From: an uncultured Prevotella sp.
GTDB lineage: Bacteria > Bacteroidota > Bacteroidia > Bacteroidales > Bacteroidaceae
Assembly (NCBI GenBank): GCA_946614435.1
Contig: CAMOGW010000013.1
Coordinates: 1-64,000, forward strand
Length of the DNA stretch: 64,000 bases
Direction of reading: 5' to 3'
The notes under the pieces were generated by a model. The model did no database searches, was not told the DNA's origin, and saw only the letters and a list, made by a program, of their open reading frames with translations. Positions 1-7,917 of the stretch are shown one piece after another. The position numbers and the translations under genes were made by a program. Positions within the stretch are counted from its first letter, which is position 1, and each line of letters starts with the position of its first letter.

Positions 1-1
1 T

Positions 2-97
2 GGAGTGCCACACAAAGATGCTTGTCTGCTTTCTGATGAGCAAGCTCGGCAGACATTAGGGTCTTGTTTCCCTGAATTGTTATTTCACAACAAGTAA
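2..97 (+). CDS. Possible C-terminal end of an upstream gene
   Basis: Frame 2 is open from the window edge to a TAA at 95-97, about 31 codons with a protein-like composition ending in ...LLFHNK. It could be the tail of a gene that starts outside the window, but the stretch is too short to recognise and could be chance. No family is proposed. Confidence 0.2.
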   Translation, partial: GVPHKDACLLSDEQARQTLGSCFPELLFHNK

Positions 98-129
98 TTT
101 TCAATGTAATCTTATCTGGAAATAATGAT

Positions 130-137
130 GTACCTTT
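130..137 (+). promoter_or_regulatory. -7 box for the first HTH gene
   Basis: TACCTTTG matches the Bacteroidetes -7 consensus TAnnTTTG. It lies inside the 5' end of the longest ORF (125..487), so translation more likely starts at the internal ATG at 167. No good -33 TTTG is visible at the usual 19-21 bp spacing. Confidence 0.5.
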
Positions 138-166
138 GTTCGCAGATTATTAAAACTAAACAAGAC

Positions 167-487
167 ATGGAAGTAATTTCAATTGAGCGCAGTACTTACG
201 AGGAACTGCTGACAAGCTTCAACAGTTTCGTCACAAAGATGAAGGAGATGGCCAATAGAGGCAAAGACAAAGGATTGGGTGATTGGCTTGATAACCAGGA
301 CGTTTGTCAAATGCTGAACATCAGTCCAAGAACATTACAAACGCTTCGTGACAACGGGACGTTGGCCTATTCTCAAATCAACCGCAAGGTGTACTATAAG
401 CATGAGGATGTGGAGAGTATTCTTCATGTTGTGGCTGGTAGGGATAAGGATGGCAAGGTGTATAACCTTAAAACGAGTTGCCTATGA
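167..487 (+). CDS. Helix-turn-helix (HTH_17/MerR-like) protein of an integrative element
   Basis: A 106-residue protein from the ATG at 167; the ORF-track start at 125 would overlap a -7 box. The N-terminal half is charged and helical. The C-terminal half carries a winged HTH of the HTH_17 kind (LDNQDVCQMLNISPRTLQ... to ...YYKHEDVESIL), the DNA-binding fold of Bacteroides excisionase-like proteins. Its stop overlaps the start of the next HTH gene (ATGA), so the two are probably co-translated. Next to the integrase, a role in directing excision or in element regulation is likely, but this is inferred from context. Confidence 0.75.
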   Translation: MEVISIERSTYEELLTSFNSFVTKMKEMANRGKDKGLGDWLDNQDVCQMLNISPRTLQTLRDNGTLAYSQINRKVYYKHEDVESILHVVAGRDKDGKVYNLKTSCL

Positions 488-780
488 ACGAACTGATAAT
501 GCCGCATAACGTTGAGGTAAAGAATGCGTTGGAGAACATGAAGGAGTTGCTTGCCCTCTATAAGAAAGTGATAGGCAATTATCGTCCATTACTTGATGGT
601 GAACGCTACTTGACAGACAGAGAGGTCGCTAGTATTCTGAAAGTCAGCAGACGAACGTTACAGGAATACCGTAATGATGGTGTGCTACCTTATGTATTAT
701 TAGGTGGCAAGGTGCTTTATCGTGAGAGTGATTTGGAGAGGGTTCTGGAGAGTTGCTATCATCCGGCTTATAAGCGATAG
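484..780 (+). CDS. Second helix-turn-helix (HTH_17) protein, excisionase-like
   Basis: A 98-residue protein. The ORF track begins at a TTG (478), but the ATG at 484 overlaps the upstream stop codon as ATGA, which is the natural start. The layout matches its neighbour: a helical N-terminus, then an HTH (YLTDREVASILKVSRRTLQEY) and a wing (LLGGKVLYRESDLERVL). Paired HTH_17 genes like this accompany tyrosine recombinases in Bacteroidetes conjugative and mobilizable elements. It is probably a paralogue of the upstream gene; a direct role in excision is inferred. Confidence 0.75.
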   Translation: MNELIMPHNVEVKNALENMKELLALYKKVIGNYRPLLDGERYLTDREVASILKVSRRTLQEYRNDGVLPYVLLGGKVLYRESDLERVLESCYHPAYKR

Positions 781-827
781 GGGAAAAGAGACAGCCGTTA
801 GTGGTTCGTGTGCCGTGGGATGATAAC

Positions 828-873
828 GCAGAAAGACGAATGACAGACTATCGCTAATCATTCGTCTTTCTGC
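828..873. terminator. Hairpin between convergent HTH and integrase genes
   Basis: A perfect 16-bp inverted repeat (gcagaaagacgaatga / tcattcgtctttctgc) with a 14-nt loop lies between the end of the HTH operon (+) and the end of the integrase gene (-). It fits a bidirectional transcription terminator. Confidence 0.7.
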
Positions 874-898
874 TTTGAAGTATTGGGGGCGCTGTGAC

Positions 899-2119
899 CT
901 ATGTCATCTTAAGCCCTTTGAATGATGCGTTGAGCTTATTGCCGAGCATGGTTAGGTCGTTGTCGAGTTTCTGGCTTGTGATGCGGGCGTAAATCTGCGT
1001 GGTCACGATATTGGTGTGTCCCAATACACGGCTCACACTCTCGATGGGCATACCCTTTGAAAGCGCCAAGGTGGCGAACGAGTGTCTGCCACAATGGTAG
1101 GAGATGGCTTTCTCTATGCCGCAGGCTGTCATGACTGTTTTCAGCTTCTTGCACATCGACCAGTAGTTCATTTTTCCAAACACCAGTTTGTCTTCCTGTA
1201 GGTGCTTATAGCGGTCGATAATCTGCAAAGGTACGTCCATCAGCTTCACTTGGAATGGGATGTTGGTCTTGTGGCGCTTGCTGATAATCCATTTGTCGCC
1301 GTTGATGTCCACGATGTTGTCCGTCGTCAGGTTCTTTACGTCAATGAACGAGAGGGCTGTGAAGCACACGAATACAAAAATGTCACGAACGAAGGCGAGA
1401 TTATCATCCTCGAACTCATGGGTTACGACGGCCTTTAGTTCATCCTCAGTCAGGAACTCCCTTTCCTTGCAGTTGGGGCTGATGTGGAACTGCGCGAACG
1501 GGTTACGAGGAATCTTGCCGTTGTAGTGTGCCCTCAACACAACACCTTTCAACCACATGCATCGTTGCCAGATAGTGCCATTGGCTAATCCTCGGTCTGT
1601 ACTAAGATAAGCGGCGAAGTCCTTGATAAACTCTGGCGTTAGTTCCAGCATCGACAAATCCGTGCGACGATAGTGTGACTGGATGAAGTCTGCCACATCT
1701 TTCCGCGAGCGCTCCATAGCCCAAAGAGTGCTTGCCGACCTGTCCTTACCAACGCGCTTCTTCTGGTTGGCGATGTCCTTGTCGAAAGCACTCAGCAAGG
1801 TCTCGTACTCGCTGCCAAATCCCTGATAGGAGTTGCGCACCATCTCTGCCGTTACGAAAGCCTCGCGATCTGACAAATGCTGATAATGCTTGATGATTTG
1901 CGCCTTGATGTTATCCAGTTCGCGGTTAATCTGCAATGCCTCCTTGCTACGCCCCTTGGCACAATTGCCCTTCACGTCCCACATGTCAAGCGGGATCGTC
2001 TTCTTGCAACTGAACTGGCTCTGAGTTCCGTTAATCGTAACCCTGCCCATCACAGGCACCACACCATTCTTCTCCTTACTCTTGTTCACATAGAACAGAA
2101 TGTTAAAAGTACTTCTCAT
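899..2119 (-). CDS. Tyrosine recombinase/integrase, CTnDOT type
   Basis: The long ORF (to 2317) contains an in-frame ATG at 2119 starting MRSTFNILFYVNKSKEKNG, the usual start of Bacteroidetes integrases with an arm-binding domain; the upstream 66 codons look non-coding. The 406-residue protein has an N-terminal arm-type domain, a SAM-like core-binding domain and a C-terminal catalytic domain. The HxxR box (YHCGRHSFAT) and the tyrosine nucleophile (GHTNIVTTQIYARI) are clear. At the position of the first catalytic arginine it reads FTALSFIDVKNL, with Ser where Arg is usual; the same change is known from IntDOT. It integrates and excises the element whose end lies here. Confidence 0.9.
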   Translation of the reverse strand: MRSTFNILFYVNKSKEKNGVVPVMGRVTINGTQSQFSCKKTIPLDMWDVKGNCAKGRSKEALQINRELDNIKAQIIKHYQHLSDREAFVTAEMVRNSYQGFGSEYETLLSAFDKDIANQKKRVGKDRSASTLWAMERSRKDVADFIQSHYRRTDLSMLELTPEFIKDFAAYLSTDRGLANGTIWQRCMWLKGVVLRAHYNGKIPRNPFAQFHISPNCKEREFLTEDELKAVVTHEFEDDNLAFVRDIFVFVCFTALSFIDVKNLTTDNIVDINGDKWIISKRHKTNIPFQVKLMDVPLQIIDRYKHLQEDKLVFGKMNYWSMCKKLKTVMTACGIEKAISYHCGRHSFATLALSKGMPIESVSRVLGHTNIVTTQIYARITSQKLDNDLTMLGNKLNASFKGLKMT

Positions 2120-2431
2120 GTTTCTTACTCCTTTTTTAATTTTGGCTGCAAAACTACTATTTCTTTTGGCATCCATCGCTATGCAAAATGTAGCAGTTTG
2201 CGGAATAAGAAACTGGCGGTGAAAGGTGCCCCATTCTTCACCATTTTGCGTGGTAACTTTACTCGGCTTCAAGGACATAAATTGGGTTACGAATAAGAAA
2301 CCTAACTCCTTTACCAATCCTCCCTAATTTGCTTTTAGTCCAAATTTGAACTTCCCCGTTCTTCCCCGTCTTGCCTTTATTACAAGCCGAATTGCGTTAA
2401 TCTTCCAAAATCCGTTGTTCTTTACAACCTT
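2120..2431. other. Integrase upstream region, probable element end
   Basis: About 310 bp with no convincing gene. It must hold the integrase promoter and, if the element ends beside its integrase as is common, an attachment site. I cannot place the core site because the other end of the element lies outside the window. Confidence 0.35.
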
Positions 2432-2607
2432 TTTTCGTAACTCTGCGACAAAAGTCGCGAAGTTACTCTGTCTCGGCAAAAAAAGAAAAGTTTTTCTTTG
2501 TTTTGCACTCGACTTTTCGTAACTCTGCGACAAAAGTCGCGAAGTTACTCTGTCTCGGCAAAAAAAGAAAAGTTTTTCTTTGTTTTGCACTCGACTTTTC
2601 GTAACTT
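2432..2607. repeat. 82-bp tandem repeat, two full copies plus a partial third
   Basis: Copies at 2432-2513 and 2514-2595 appear identical, and a third begins at 2596 (ttttcgtaact...). Each copy contains a near-perfect 13-bp dyad (gtaactctgcgac / gtcgcgaagttac) around AAAA. The end of the second copy supplies the -33 TTTG of the dcp promoter, and the third start supplies its -7 box. In the full copies the equivalent -7 box is degenerate (TAACTCTG). Confidence 0.9.
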
Positions 2608-2609
2608 TG
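2579..2609 (+). promoter_or_regulatory. dcp operon promoter
   Basis: TTTG at 2579-2582, 19 bp, then TAACTTTG at 2602-2609, a good fit to the Bacteroidetes -33/-7 consensus. It sits 17 bp upstream of the dcp ATG and partly inside the 82-bp repeat. Confidence 0.65.
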
Positions 2610-2625
2610 CACCTGTTAAAAGTAA

Positions 2626-4728
2626 ATGAGCAAAGAAGTAAAAATGATTATAACAGATACAGGGGAAAATGAAAAAAGGGTGAACCCGTTTTTTCAACCG
2701 TATGCCACGCCGCATGATGTGGTGCCTTTCGACAGAATAAGGATTGAGGACTTTGAAGAGGCTTTTATGGAGGGCATCCGCCGCGACAACGAGCATCTGG
2801 AAAAGACAATCAATAACCCAGACAAACCGACTTTCGACAATACGATTATTGATAAGGACGACGATACCGAGGGCTACTATGACTTGCTGGATCGCGTTTC
2901 GACAGTGTTCTATAATCTGCTCTCGGCTGAGACCAACGACGAACTGGATGCGCTGGCGCAGAAGATGAGTCCCATACTGACGCAGCACGCCAACGACGTG
3001 AGGCTGAATGAACGGTTGTTTGAGCGCATCAAGTATGTGCATCGGCATCACCGCAAACTCACGCCCGAGGAGAAAATGCTGCTCGACACGACTTATGAGG
3101 GATTTGCAAGAAGTGGTGCGCTGCTTGATGCCGAGGGTAAGGAGAAACTGAGGAAGCTGACCGAGGAGGCCTCGATGCTGTCGTTGCAGTTCTCGCAGAA
3201 CCTGCTGAAGGAGAACAAGGCATACACACTGCACATCACCGACAAGGCACAGCTGGACGGACTGCCCGATACGGCTATTGAAGCTGCGGCTCAGACGGCT
3301 AAGGAACAGGAAAAAGACGGATGGGTATTCACACTCGACTACCCCTCGTACCAGCCGTTTATGACCTACAGCACGCAGCGCGAGCTGCGAAAGGAGATGT
3401 ATATGGCCCGCAACACGGTGTGTACACACGACAATCAGGAGAACAACCTGGACATCTGTAAGCGGCTCGTCAACTTGAGGAGGGAGATAGCCCAGCTGCT
3501 GGGATTCAAGACGTATGCCGACTATGTGCTGAAACACAGGATGGCCAGCAATACGCGGAACGTGTATAAGTTGCTGAACGACCTGATAGATGCCTATAAG
3601 CCGACGGCCATGAAGGAGAGAGAGGCACTGCTGAAGATGGCACAGAAGATGGAGGGCAAGGACTTCAAGATGGAACCTTGGGATTCAGCATTCTATTCGC
3701 ACAAGCTGCAGATGAAAAAGTATAATCTGGATGCGGAGATGCTGCGTCCATACTTTGAACTGCAGAAAGTGATTGACGGCGTGTTCGGTCTGGCCAACAA
3801 GTTGTACGGCATCACGTTTAAGGAGAACAAGGACATTCCCGTGTATCATCCCGACGTGAAGGCATACGAGGTGTTCGACAAGGACGGAAGTTATCTGGCC
3901 GTGTTCTATGCCGACTTCCACCCGAGAAAGGGAAAGCAGGGAGGAGCCTGGATGACGGAGTATCAGGGACAATACCTGAAGACTACTCCCAAGAAAGAGA
4001 ATGTACGCCCCCACGTGTGCGTGGTGATGAACTTCTCGAAGCCTACGGAGGAGAAGCCCGCGCTGCTCACGCTGAGCGAGGTGGAGACGTTCTTGCATGA
4101 ATTCGGCCACTCGCTGCACGGCATGTTTGCCAACACGCGGTTTGAGAGCCTGAGCGGAACCAACGTGTGGTGGGACTTTGTGGAACTGCCCTCACAGTTC
4201 ATGGAGAACTACGCTGTGGAGAAAGACTTCCTGCGCACGTTTGCCTTCCACTATCAGACGGGGGAACCTATACCCGAGGAGCTGATAGACCGCATCGTGA
4301 AGAGCCGTAACTTCATGGTGGCAATGGCTTGTCTGAGACAGGTGAGCTTCGGCTTGCTGGACATGGCTTACTATACGCAGCGGAAGGAGTTTACCGACGA
4401 TATCATACCTTTTGAGAAACATGCCTGGAAGAAAGCCATCCTGGGCAAGCAACTGCTTGATACCTGCATGACGGTGCAGTTCTCGCACATCATGTCGGGG
4501 GGCTATGCTGCCGGTTACTACAGCTATAAGTGGGCCGAAGTGCTCGATGCCGATGCCTTCAGCCTGTTCAAGAAGAACGGCATCTTCGACAAGGCCACGG
4601 CTGAAAGTTTCAGGGAAAACGTGCTGTCGAAAGGCGGAACGGAACATCCGATGACACTCTACAAGCGATTCCGTGGAGGAGAACCAACCATCAAAGCTTT
4701 ACTGAAGAGAAATGGAATCAAGCGATAA
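2626..4728 (+). CDS. dcp: M3 family peptidyl-dipeptidase Dcp
   Basis: A 700-residue zinc metallopeptidase, the normal length for Dcp/oligopeptidase A. The zinc site HEFGH is at about residues 491-495, followed about 25 residues later by the downstream Glu in the FESLSGT region, then the conserved FVELPSQFMENY segment. No signal peptide is evident, so it is probably cytoplasmic and trims dipeptides from the C-termini of short peptides. The ATG at 2644 is a possible alternative start. It is the first gene of a run with the deaminase (17-bp overlap) and the S41 protease. Confidence 0.92.
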   Translation: MSKEVKMIITDTGENEKRVNPFFQPYATPHDVVPFDRIRIEDFEEAFMEGIRRDNEHLEKTINNPDKPTFDNTIIDKDDDTEGYYDLLDRVSTVFYNLLSAETNDELDALAQKMSPILTQHANDVRLNERLFERIKYVHRHHRKLTPEEKMLLDTTYEGFARSGALLDAEGKEKLRKLTEEASMLSLQFSQNLLKENKAYTLHITDKAQLDGLPDTAIEAAAQTAKEQEKDGWVFTLDYPSYQPFMTYSTQRELRKEMYMARNTVCTHDNQENNLDICKRLVNLRREIAQLLGFKTYADYVLKHRMASNTRNVYKLLNDLIDAYKPTAMKEREALLKMAQKMEGKDFKMEPWDSAFYSHKLQMKKYNLDAEMLRPYFELQKVIDGVFGLANKLYGITFKENKDIPVYHPDVKAYEVFDKDGSYLAVFYADFHPRKGKQGGAWMTEYQGQYLKTTPKKENVRPHVCVVMNFSKPTEEKPALLTLSEVETFLHEFGHSLHGMFANTRFESLSGTNVWWDFVELPSQFMENYAVEKDFLRTFAFHYQTGEPIPEELIDRIVKSRNFMVAMACLRQVSFGLLDMAYYTQRKEFTDDIIPFEKHAWKKAILGKQLLDTCMTVQFSHIMSGGYAAGYYSYKWAEVLDADAFSLFKKNGIFDKATAESFRENVLSKGGTEHPMTLYKRFRGGEPTIKALLKRNGIKR

Positions 4729-5137
4729 GCAATATAAACTGGACTACCGCTATCTGCGCATGGCCCGCATCTGGGCAGAGAATTCCTATTGTCAGAGACG
4801 ACAGGTGGGGGCTCTGGTCGTGAAGAACAAGATGATTATCAGCGACGGCTACAATGGTACGCCGAGCGGATTCGAGAATGTGTGTGAGGACGAGGATGGC
4901 GTGACGAAGCCTTACGTGCTGCATGCCGAGGCCAATGCCATCACGAAGTTGGCCCGCAGCTCGAACAACAGCGACGGTGCCACTATCTACATCACGGCTT
5001 CGCCTTGTATAGAATGTGCAAAACTCATTATTCAGGCTGGCATCAAGCGTGTGGTGTATGGTGAAAAATATCGACTCACTGACGGCATTGAACTGCTGGA
5101 ACGCGCAGGTATCGAAGTTGTTTATCTTGCCCTCTAA
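4712..5137 (+). CDS. Deoxycytidylate/cytidine deaminase-like zinc enzyme
   Basis: A 141-residue protein of the dCMP deaminase (ComEB-like) family. The zinc ligands are HAE (near residue 71) and SPCIEC (near 98-102), with the catalytic Glu in HAE. The N-terminus (RYLRMARIWAENSYCQRRQVGAL) matches the family's substrate-side helix. Its likely reaction is dCMP to dUMP for dTTP synthesis. The start overlaps the end of dcp by 17 bp and the S41 protease follows after 9 bp, so the three are probably co-transcribed. Confidence 0.85.
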   Translation: MESSDKQYKLDYRYLRMARIWAENSYCQRRQVGALVVKNKMIISDGYNGTPSGFENVCEDEDGVTKPYVLHAEANAITKLARSSNNSDGATIYITASPCIECAKLIIQAGIKRVVYGEKYRLTDGIELLERAGIEVVYLAL

Positions 5138-5146
5138 TCATAAAAA

Positions 5147-6766
5147 ATGAACAAACAGAATCACTTCTCGCCCCTATGGCTCGCACTCAGTGCGGTAGTG
5201 GGCATCTTCATTGGCACTTTCTATGCCAATCATTTTGGCGGCAACAGGCTCAGCATCATCAATTCGGGAACGAACAAGCTGAACAACCTGCTGCATATCG
5301 TGGATGATCAGTATGTGGACACGGTCAACGTGGCCGACCTCGTAGAGAAGGCCATGCCGCAACTGCTGTCGGAACTGGATCCGCACTCGGTGTATATTCC
5401 TGCAAAGCAGAGACAGATAGCCGAAGACGACTTGCGCGGCTCGTTCTCGGGCGTGGGCATTGAGTTTGTCATCAGAAAAGACACGCTGCGTGTGCAGAAC
5501 GTGATTAAAAACGGACCTTCGGAACGGGCTGGCGTGCTGGCAGGCGACAAAATCGTGGAAGTGGATGACTCGGCGTTCGTAGGTAAGGACCTGACCAACG
5601 AGGAAGCCATGCACCGACTCAAGGGACCGAAGGACACGAAGGTGAAACTGGGCATCGTGAGGCGTGGCGAGAAAAATCTTCGCTACATCACCGTGACGAG
5701 AGGGGAGATTCCCATGAAGAGCGTGAACGCACTCTACATGCTGGATGAAGAGACGGGATATATCAGAATCAAGAACTTCGGAGAGAACACGTATCCCGAA
5801 CTGCTCATCGCACTGGCTCAGTTGGCTCAGGAAGGATTCAGCAATCTGGTCATCGACCTGCGTGGAAACACGGGCGGCTATCTGGGATCTGCCGTTCAGA
5901 TAGCGAATGAGTTCCTGCCCAAGAACGAGCTCATCGTATATACCGAGGGCCGTCGTTCGCCCCGTCAGGAATATCGCTCCGACGGACGCGGCAGCTACCA
6001 GAGCATTCCGCTCGTAGTGCTCATTGACGAGGTCACGGCTTCGGCCAGCGAGATTCTGGCAGGCGCTATTCAGGACAACGACAGGGGAACGATTATCGGT
6101 CGCCGGTCGTTCGGTAAGGGACTGGTGCAACAGCCTATCGAGTTCAACGACGGCTCAATGATGCGACTCACCATCGCCCGCTATTATTCGCCTTCGGGCC
6201 GCTGCATTCAGAAGCCCTACACCAGCGGACAAGATAAGGACTACGAGGAGGATTTGCTGATTCGTTATCAGCATGGCGAATTTTTTTCACAGGACAGTAT
6301 CAAGCATACAGGACCTGAGTTCAAGACTACGAACGGTCGTGTGGTCTATGGCGGTGGCGGCATCACGCCCGATATCTTCGTAGGCGAGGACACTACTGCC
6401 TATACATCTTATTATAAAGAGGCTTCTCTCTCGGGGCTGATTCTTCAGTTCTGCTACGACTATACGGATGATCATCGTGCTGAGCTCGCTGCCAATGAAG
6501 ACCGTATGGAACTGGAGAAGTATCTGAAGCGGCAGAATATCGTGGAGAAGTTCGTGAGCTATGCCGACCGTCAGGGACTGAAGCGCCGCAATCTGCTCAT
6601 TCAGCGTTCTTACCGACTGCTGGAACGCGCACTCATCAGCCGCCTTATCTATAATGTGCTGGACGAGCAGGCATGGATTGAGTTCCTGAATGCTGACGAT
6701 CCCGCTATCAAAGAAACACTAAAACTGTTTAAAGAAGGGAATGCTTTCCCGAAAGGGGAGAAATGA
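5147..6766 (+). CDS. S41 family C-terminal processing protease (Ctp/Prc-like)
   Basis: A 539-residue protein. Residues about 10-27 form one hydrophobic segment (WLALSAVVGIFIGTFYA), a signal anchor placing the enzyme in the periplasm. A PDZ domain follows (about 85-165, GVGIEFVIRKDTLRVQNV... NGPSERAGV). The S41 core has DLRGNTGG, the nucleophile Ser in TASASEIL (about residue 301) and the general-base Lys in RRSFGKGLV (about 324). The last ~120 residues are a helical tail common in Bacteroidetes homologues. It cleaves the C-termini of envelope proteins; the actual substrates cannot be told. Confidence 0.9.
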   Translation: MNKQNHFSPLWLALSAVVGIFIGTFYANHFGGNRLSIINSGTNKLNNLLHIVDDQYVDTVNVADLVEKAMPQLLSELDPHSVYIPAKQRQIAEDDLRGSFSGVGIEFVIRKDTLRVQNVIKNGPSERAGVLAGDKIVEVDDSAFVGKDLTNEEAMHRLKGPKDTKVKLGIVRRGEKNLRYITVTRGEIPMKSVNALYMLDEETGYIRIKNFGENTYPELLIALAQLAQEGFSNLVIDLRGNTGGYLGSAVQIANEFLPKNELIVYTEGRRSPRQEYRSDGRGSYQSIPLVVLIDEVTASASEILAGAIQDNDRGTIIGRRSFGKGLVQQPIEFNDGSMMRLTIARYYSPSGRCIQKPYTSGQDKDYEEDLLIRYQHGEFFSQDSIKHTGPEFKTTNGRVVYGGGGITPDIFVGEDTTAYTSYYKEASLSGLILQFCYDYTDDHRAELAANEDRMELEKYLKRQNIVEKFVSYADRQGLKRRNLLIQRSYRLLERALISRLIYNVLDEQAWIEFLNADDPAIKETLKLFKEGNAFPKGEK

Positions 6767-6843
6767 ACGCCTGAGTCTTCTCGGTTTTCTCCCCAAATGA
6801 GGGGGAAAACTGAGAGAGGCTGAACAGACCTCTTACTCATAAA

Positions 6844-6886
6844 AAAGAAATGGAGGAATGCAAAAATCGCATTCCTCCATTTCTTT
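6844..6886. terminator. Bidirectional terminator between S41 protease and atpG
   Basis: A perfect 18-bp stem (aaagaaatggaggaatgc / gcattcctccatttcttt) with a 7-nt loop and A/T runs on both sides, between the convergent ends of the protease gene and the ATP synthase operon. Confidence 0.9.
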
Positions 6887-6906
6887 AGAAGTAGAACACC
6901 AACTGA

Positions 6907-7881
6907 TTAGTTGTTGATTGAGCCTCCTACAATGTCGAGCAGTTCACTCGTGATGGCCTGCTGGCGACCCTTGTTGTACTGCAAGTTCAGCTGGCGCAGT
7001 AACTCGTCGGCATTGTCTGTAGCTGTCTGCATGGCTACCATACGTGCTGCATGCTCAGAAGCTACGCTGTCAAGCACAGCCGTGTAAAGCATCAGATGCG
7101 CATATTTCGGCATGAGCTGTGAGAGCACAGTGTTCATGTCAGGCTCAACAATGAAGTTATCGTTCAGAGGCTGAACCTCTCTTCCTGCATTCTCTTCTTG
7201 GCGTGCCTGACGTTTGCGCTTCAGGTAGTCCACTGCCTTCTTCGTTGCGATGTGAGAGGTCAAGTCGCGTTCATGATCACGGTTCAGCTCTTCCTCAATG
7301 TCAATGGGCAGGAACTGCTTAGTGGTCAGAATCTGAGAGCCAGCGCTCTTGAAGTGGTGGTAGATGATCTCCACACTGTCGAGCTCGCCATTAGCAAAAC
7401 GTTCGCCCAGCTCCATTGCCAAATCAATGCAGGCATGCACATTGGGCTTATCGACCAATGCACTGCGATCACCTTTGACAATATAGCCTAACTTTCGAGC
7501 CTTCTCCGTTACCTTACGACCGATGGGGTAGATCTCAACATTCTCGGCTCCTAACTCCTGAATGTAGGCATCCGCAGTCTTTTGTAGCTTTCTGATAATA
7601 TTGGCATTGAATCCACCACAAAGTGATGAGTTAGACGAAATAACAACCAACGCTGCACGCTTTACAGGACGTACCTGATCGAAAATCGTCTGAGCCTCAG
7701 CCTCAGCCGCCAGGAATGACAAGAGGATATGCTCGAGCATTGACTCATAGGGCAGCATGTTCTGGATGGCAATCTGCGCATGGTGGAGCTTGGAACTCGC
7801 CACCATCTTCATAGCAGACGTGATCTTTCGCGTGCTGTTGACTGAAGCAATACGGCCTTTAATCTCTTTTAAACTTGGCAT
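6907..7881 (-). CDS. atpG: ATP synthase F1 subunit gamma
   Basis: A 324-residue central-stalk subunit and the last gene of the ATP synthase operon. The N-terminus (MPSLKEIKGRIASVNSTRKITSAMKMVA) and C-terminus (LLRQLNLQYNKGRQQAITSELLDIVGG) are the two conserved coiled-coil halves of gamma. It is longer than the E. coli protein (287) because of an insertion at about residues 195-240 rich in charged residues (HERDLTSHIATKKAVDYLKRKR). It couples rotation of the c ring to catalysis in F1. The gap to atpA is 36 bp. Confidence 0.97.
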   Translation of the reverse strand: MPSLKEIKGRIASVNSTRKITSAMKMVASSKLHHAQIAIQNMLPYESMLEHILLSFLAAEAEAQTIFDQVRPVKRAALVVISSNSSLCGGFNANIIRKLQKTADAYIQELGAENVEIYPIGRKVTEKARKLGYIVKGDRSALVDKPNVHACIDLAMELGERFANGELDSVEIIYHHFKSAGSQILTTKQFLPIDIEEELNRDHERDLTSHIATKKAVDYLKRKRQARQEENAGREVQPLNDNFIVEPDMNTVLSQLMPKYAHLMLYTAVLDSVASEHAARMVAMQTATDNADELLRQLNLQYNKGRQQAITSELLDIVGGSINN

Positions 7882-7917
7882 AGTTCTCGAAATTGAAGAT
7901 TGAAGATCAATCCTGTT

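Noticed and set aside
2324-2590. 88-residue minus ORF with repeated peptide
   Set aside because: It is the translation of the 82-bp tandem repeat; no start signal or family, and it overlaps a promoter.
2545-3537. 330-residue minus-strand ORF over the dcp start
   Set aside because: Antisense shadow of dcp with unlikely composition (Leu/Val/His-rich); it also runs through the 82-bp repeats and promoter.
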